From: Lentzea aerocolonigenes
Lineage (GTDB): Bacteria > Actinomycetota > Actinomycetes > Mycobacteriales > Pseudonocardiaceae
Reading direction: 5' to 3'
Length of the DNA stretch: 7,952 bases
NCBI RefSeq assembly: GCF_000955955.1
Contig: NZ_JYJG01000442.1
Location: forward strand, 1 to 7,952
A program made the position numbers and the translations under genes. The notes below the pieces were generated by a model. The model saw nothing but the letters and a program-made list of their open reading frames with translations. It had not been told where the DNA came from and ran no database searches. Every line of letters starts with the position of its first letter. Position 1 is the first letter of the stretch. Below, piece after piece: positions 5,797-7,952 of the stretch.

Positions 5797-6863
5797 TGCG
5801 GCGGGTGCGCCACCGGATGAGCCAGATCGGGATCGAGGACTACGGCGACTACATCGACCATCTCCAGGTCAACGCCGAGGAGTTCAACATCCTGTTCAAC
5901 ACCATCCTCATCAACGTCACGGCGTTCTTCCGCGCCCCGGAGGCGTGGGCCTACCTCCGCGAGGAGGTCATCCCCACGATTCTCGCCGAGCGCGGCCCGG
6001 ACGACCCGATCCGGGTGTGGAGCGCCGGGTGCGCGTCCGGTGAGGAGGCCTACAGCCTCGCCATCGCGCTCGCCGAGGCGGTCGGCCCCGAGCGGTTCCG
6101 GCAGCAGGTGAAGATCTACGCCACCGACGTCGACGACGAGGCGCTCACCCACGCCCGGCACGCGAGCTACGCCGAACAGGACGTGCAGTCGCTGCCGCCC
6201 GAGCTCACCGCCAAGTACTTCGAGCACCAGAACGGCCGCTACAGCTTCCGCAAGGACCTGCGCCGCTCGGTGATCTTCGGCCGCAACGACCTGGTGCAGG
6301 ACGCCCCGATCTCCCGGATCGACCTGCTGGTCTGCCGCAACGCGCTGATGTACTTCAACCAGGAGACCCAGGCCAAGATCCTCGGCCGGTTCCACTTCGC
6401 GCTGGTGCCCAAGGGCGTGCTGTTCCTGGGCAAGGCCGAGATGCTGCTCAGTCACAGCCGCATCTTCGACCCCATCGACCTCAAGCGGCGCATCTTCCGC
6501 AAGGCGGCGGGAATCACGGGCCATCAGCCAACTTCGTCTCCCACGCGATGGTGCACGATCGCAGGATGGACCTCGATGGCATCGACGAGCTGCGGGAACA
6601 CGCTTTCTCGGCGAGCCCGGTCGCCCAGGTCGTCGTCACCTCGGACGACGTCGTGGCGCTCATCAACCAGCAGGCGGAGACCACGTTCGGCCTGTCGTCG
6701 AAGGACATCGGCCGGCCGCTGCGCGACCTCGACGTCTCCTACCGGCCGGTGGAGTTGCGCGGATATGTCGAGCAGGCGCGGGTCGAGCGCAAGTCGTTGC
6801 GCATCAAGGACATCGAGTGGACGCGCGGGCCGGGCGAGTCGTTCTGGTTCGAGATCCACGTGA
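5796..6863 (+). CDS. CheR-type SAM-dependent protein-glutamate O-methyltransferase domain (frame after first shift)
   Basis: Residues 1-239 from ATG 5796 are a CheR methyltransferase, which methylates glutamates of target proteins with SAM. INVTAFFRAPEAW (39-51) is the family's INVTxFFR motif. RVWSAGCASGEEAYSLAI (73-90) is SAM-binding motif I. IYATDVDDEAL (107-117) carries the acidic ribose-binding residues. DLLVCRNALMYFN (176-188) is the usual D-L-I-x-C-R-N-V-x-I-Y-F. ATG 5796 is only the first start in this frame and cuts off the first CheR helices; it overlaps the TGA of the upstream fragment (TGATG). After residue 239 the remaining 116 residues to TGA 6863 are a Ser/Arg-rich shadow of the PAS gene, which shows the frame is lost near 6510. 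It opposes the CheB-like protein of the same operon. Confidence 0.8.
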   Translation: MRRVRHRMSQIGIEDYGDYIDHLQVNAEEFNILFNTILINVTAFFRAPEAWAYLREEVIPTILAERGPDDPIRVWSAGCASGEEAYSLAIALAEAVGPERFRQQVKIYATDVDDEALTHARHASYAEQDVQSLPPELTAKYFEHQNGRYSFRKDLRRSVIFGRNDLVQDAPISRIDLLVCRNALMYFNQETQAKILGRFHFALVPKGVLFLGKAEMLLSHSRIFDPIDLKRRIFRKAAGITGHQPTSSPTRWCTIAGWTSMASTSCGNTLSRRARSPRSSSPRTTSWRSSTSRRRPRSACRRRTSAGRCATSTSPTGRWSCADMSSRRGSSASRCASRTSSGRAGRASRSGSRST

Positions 6864-7543
6864 ACCCGCTCGTCCGCGGCGACAACACGATCCTCGGTGT
6901 CTCGGTGGTCTTCCACGACGTGACGGCGGCCCGGCGGCTGCTGGAGGACCTGGAGTACGCGAACCGGCAGCTCGAGTCGGCCTACGAGGAGCTCCAGTCG
7001 ACCAACGAGGAACTGGAGACCACCAACGAAGAGCTCCAGTCCACCGTCGAGGAACTGGAGACCACCAACGAGGAGCTCCAGTCCACGAACGAGGAACTGG
7101 AGACGATGAACGAGGAGCTGCAGTCCACGAACGACGAGCTGCAGACCATAAACGACGCGTTGCGCGAGCGCAGCACGGAGCTCGACCACGTCAACGAGTT
7201 CCTGGAGTCGATCCTCACGTCACTGCGCGCCGGAGTGGTCGTGCTCGACCTGCAGATGAGGGTGCTGGCCTGGAACCGCGGCGCCGAGGAGCTGTGGGGC
7301 GTGCGCCGGGACGAGGCCGAGGGCGAGCACCTGCTCAACCTCGACATCGGTCTGCCGGTCGCGGAGCTGCGGCACGTCGTGCGGTCGGCGCTGTCCGACG
7401 CCGCGTTCATGGACGAGGTGAAGGTGAGCGCGGTGAACCGGCGCGGCCGCGACGTGCGCATCCGGGTGGTGTGCAGCTCGTTGCGCGGCAACGGGGGCGA
7501 ACCGGGCGGGGCGATCCTCGTCATGGAGCAGCAGGACGACTGA
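6548..7543 (+). CDS. PAS-coiled coil-PAS sensor region (probable C-terminal half of the CheR protein)
   Basis: This is a 331-residue frame from ATG 6548. PAS 1 spans about 18-130 (AFSASPVAQVVVTSDDVVALINQQAE, then GRPLRDLDVSYRPVELR, ending GVSVVFHDVTAARRL). A coiled coil at about 131-217 contains four 14-residue repeats with leucine every seven residues. PAS 2 runs from about 218 (SLRAGVVVLDLQMRVLAWNRGAEELWGV to GAILVMEQQDD). PAS domains commonly bind small ligands, heme or flavin, or mediate dimerisation; no cofactor residue can be assigned here. No Shine-Dalgarno precedes ATG 6548 or ATG 6566, and good coding sequence continues upstream in the same frame (NHGPSANFVSHA) toward CheR. This is therefore probably not an independent gene but the continuation of CheR. 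Its end overlaps the convergent STAS gene by 23 bases. Confidence 0.82.
   Translation: MVHDRRMDLDGIDELREHAFSASPVAQVVVTSDDVVALINQQAETTFGLSSKDIGRPLRDLDVSYRPVELRGYVEQARVERKSLRIKDIEWTRGPGESFWFEIHVNPLVRGDNTILGVSVVFHDVTAARRLLEDLEYANRQLESAYEELQSTNEELETTNEELQSTVEELETTNEELQSTNEELETMNEELQSTNDELQTINDALRERSTELDHVNEFLESILTSLRAGVVVLDLQMRVLAWNRGAEELWGVRRDEAEGEHLLNLDIGLPVAELRHVVRSALSDAAFMDEVKVSAVNRRGRDVRIRVVCSSLRGNGGEPGGAILVMEQQDD
6986..7153 (+). repeat. Four in-frame 42-bp direct repeats encoding the coiled coil
   Basis: Units lie at 6986-7027, 7028-7069, 7070-7111 and 7112-7153. Each encodes fourteen residues of the form EELQSTNEELETTN, two leucine heptads. Unit 2 has Val for Asn at position 7, unit 3 ends in TMN, and unit 4 has D-E-L-Q-T-I-N. 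Codon choice is also largely repeated (GAG-CTC-CAG, GAG-GAA-CTG-GAG). Such a stretch is typical of the helical linker in CheR-PAS and CheB-CheR-PAS proteins. Gain or loss of a unit would keep the frame. Confidence 0.9.
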
Positions 7544-7889
7544 CCCCTGCCCCGCCACCGAGGAAGTGGGACGCCAGCCCGCTGAGCTCGAACACCCGCG
7601 ACACGATGAACGAGCATTCGCCGAACACGAGGTCGACGCGGCGCCGGTCGCACTCGGCGCGCACCGCGAGCAGCACGCCCAGGCCGGCCGAGCCGATGTG
7701 GTCCACCTCGGCGAGGTCGACCATCAGCACGGCCCGCGTGTGCGCGAGCTGGTCCAGCAGGAACTCCTCGAACGCCGGTGCGGTGGCGAGATCGATCTCC
7801 CCGGCCACCCGGACGACGATGGACACGCCCGTGCGTTCGGCTGTCATCTCCAGCGGCAGCGGCTCTTGCACAGTGCAATTCTGCTCCAT
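7521..7889 (-). CDS. STAS-domain anti-anti-sigma factor (RsbV/SpoIIAA-like)
   Basis: This is a 122-residue single STAS domain. VSIVVRVAGEIDLATAPAFEEFL (22-44) is the first half of the fold. VLMVDLAEVDHIGSAGLGVLL (54-74) holds the phosphorylation loop: Ser67 occupies the position phosphorylated in SpoIIAA/RsbV, although the preceding Asp is Gly66. The C-terminal helix is FIVSRVFELSGLASHFL. In the family the unphosphorylated form frees a sigma factor by binding its RsbW-like anti-sigma kinase; the HATPase fusion at 4939-5682 is a plausible local partner. ATG 7889 is the longest start; ATG 7847 (MTAERTGVSIVV) is possible but has GGAG directly abutting it. It is transcribed against the CheB/CheR operon and overlaps its last 23 coding bases, so the two have separate promoters and may interfere. 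Confidence 0.9.
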   Translation of the reverse strand: MEQNCTVQEPLPLEMTAERTGVSIVVRVAGEIDLATAPAFEEFLLDQLAHTRAVLMVDLAEVDHIGSAGLGVLLAVRAECDRRRVDLVFGECSFIVSRVFELSGLASHFLGGGAGVSRPAAP

Positions 7890-7952
7890 CGGAGCGGCTC
7901 TGGCATTAGGGCCTGTATCGAAGTCCGGGGTCGATGAGAGTCGCGCCTGAGG

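Larger units (their letters stand above)
5692..7543 (+). pseudogene. CheR methyltransferase-PAS-coiled coil-PAS gene, interrupted by two apparent -1 frameshifts
   Basis: Read as one gene, this encodes a protein of about 617 residues: an N-terminal CheR helical part, the SAM-dependent methyltransferase domain, PAS, a long coiled coil, and a second PAS. That order is usual for actinobacterial CheR-PAS proteins. The written sequence needs three frames. GTG 5692 opens SDGVTTPDEDFEQVLLYLK; near 5761-5763 the frame must step back one base to give RGVDFTGYKRTSLMRR. Near 6509-6511 it must step back again to join IFRKAAG to the PAS part. Each break sits at a GGG run where one extra G restores the frame. 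The third operon gene starts 9 bases after the STAS-HATPase stop. Sequencing error, true decay or reinitiation (TGATG at 5794-5798) are all possible; I favour error because the rest is well conserved. Confidence 0.7.

Noticed and set aside
7934..7952. ATG at 7934 after CCGGGG, possibly the start of a rightward gene leaving the window.
   Set aside because: Only six codons are visible, too few to judge coding; the 63 bases right of the STAS gene otherwise show nothing clear.

Overview
The window is G+C-rich, and its real genes end most codons in G or C. It encodes a mycothiol-dependent-type enzyme, and its CheB/CheR/STAS proteins are of actinobacterial style. This points to a filamentous actinomycete, plausibly of the Pseudonocardiaceae type (Lentzea, Saccharothrix, Amycolatopsis or relatives); the genus cannot be fixed from sequence alone. 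No rRNA, tRNA, CRISPR array, insertion sequence or phage gene was seen. Genes are densely packed, with no gene-free stretch over 300 bases.

Left part (1-3885), housekeeping and accessory enzymes. A siderophore-type GNAT acyltransferase, cut by the window edge, runs rightward. It converges on a DinB/maleylpyruvate-isomerase-family gene on the minus strand. That gene overlaps an unlisted 43-codon ORF just upstream, and a perfect 13-bp inverted repeat spans the junction and contains its GTG start codon. Next come a rightward GNAT acetyltransferase and a leftward rarA (AAA+ replication-fork ATPase), which overlap tail to tail. A uridine-kinase-like P-loop protein diverges from rarA.

Right part (3938-7889), a signalling module. 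A rightward operon encodes a CheB-type methylesterase without a receiver domain but with a C-terminal zinc-ribbon-like region. It is followed by a STAS domain fused to an RsbW-like HATPase (ATGA overlap), then after 9 bases by a CheR methyltransferase continuing into PAS, coiled coil and PAS. A second, single-domain STAS protein is encoded convergently and overlaps the operon's end by 23 bases. This combines chemotaxis-type protein methylation enzymes with anti-sigma/anti-anti-sigma partner-switching domains. No MCP, CheA, CheW or flagellar gene is present in the window. A role in stress or sigma-factor control is more likely than chemotaxis, but that is inference.

The most notable anomaly is in cheR-PAS. 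As written it is broken into three frames by two apparent one-base losses, one at the GGG run at 5761-5763 and one most simply at the GGG run at 6509-6511. Restoring one base at each gives a single reading frame of about 617 codons with the family's usual domain order. Sequencing error in G-runs and true decay are both possible. A TGATG stop/start overlap after the first shift could also allow reinitiation.
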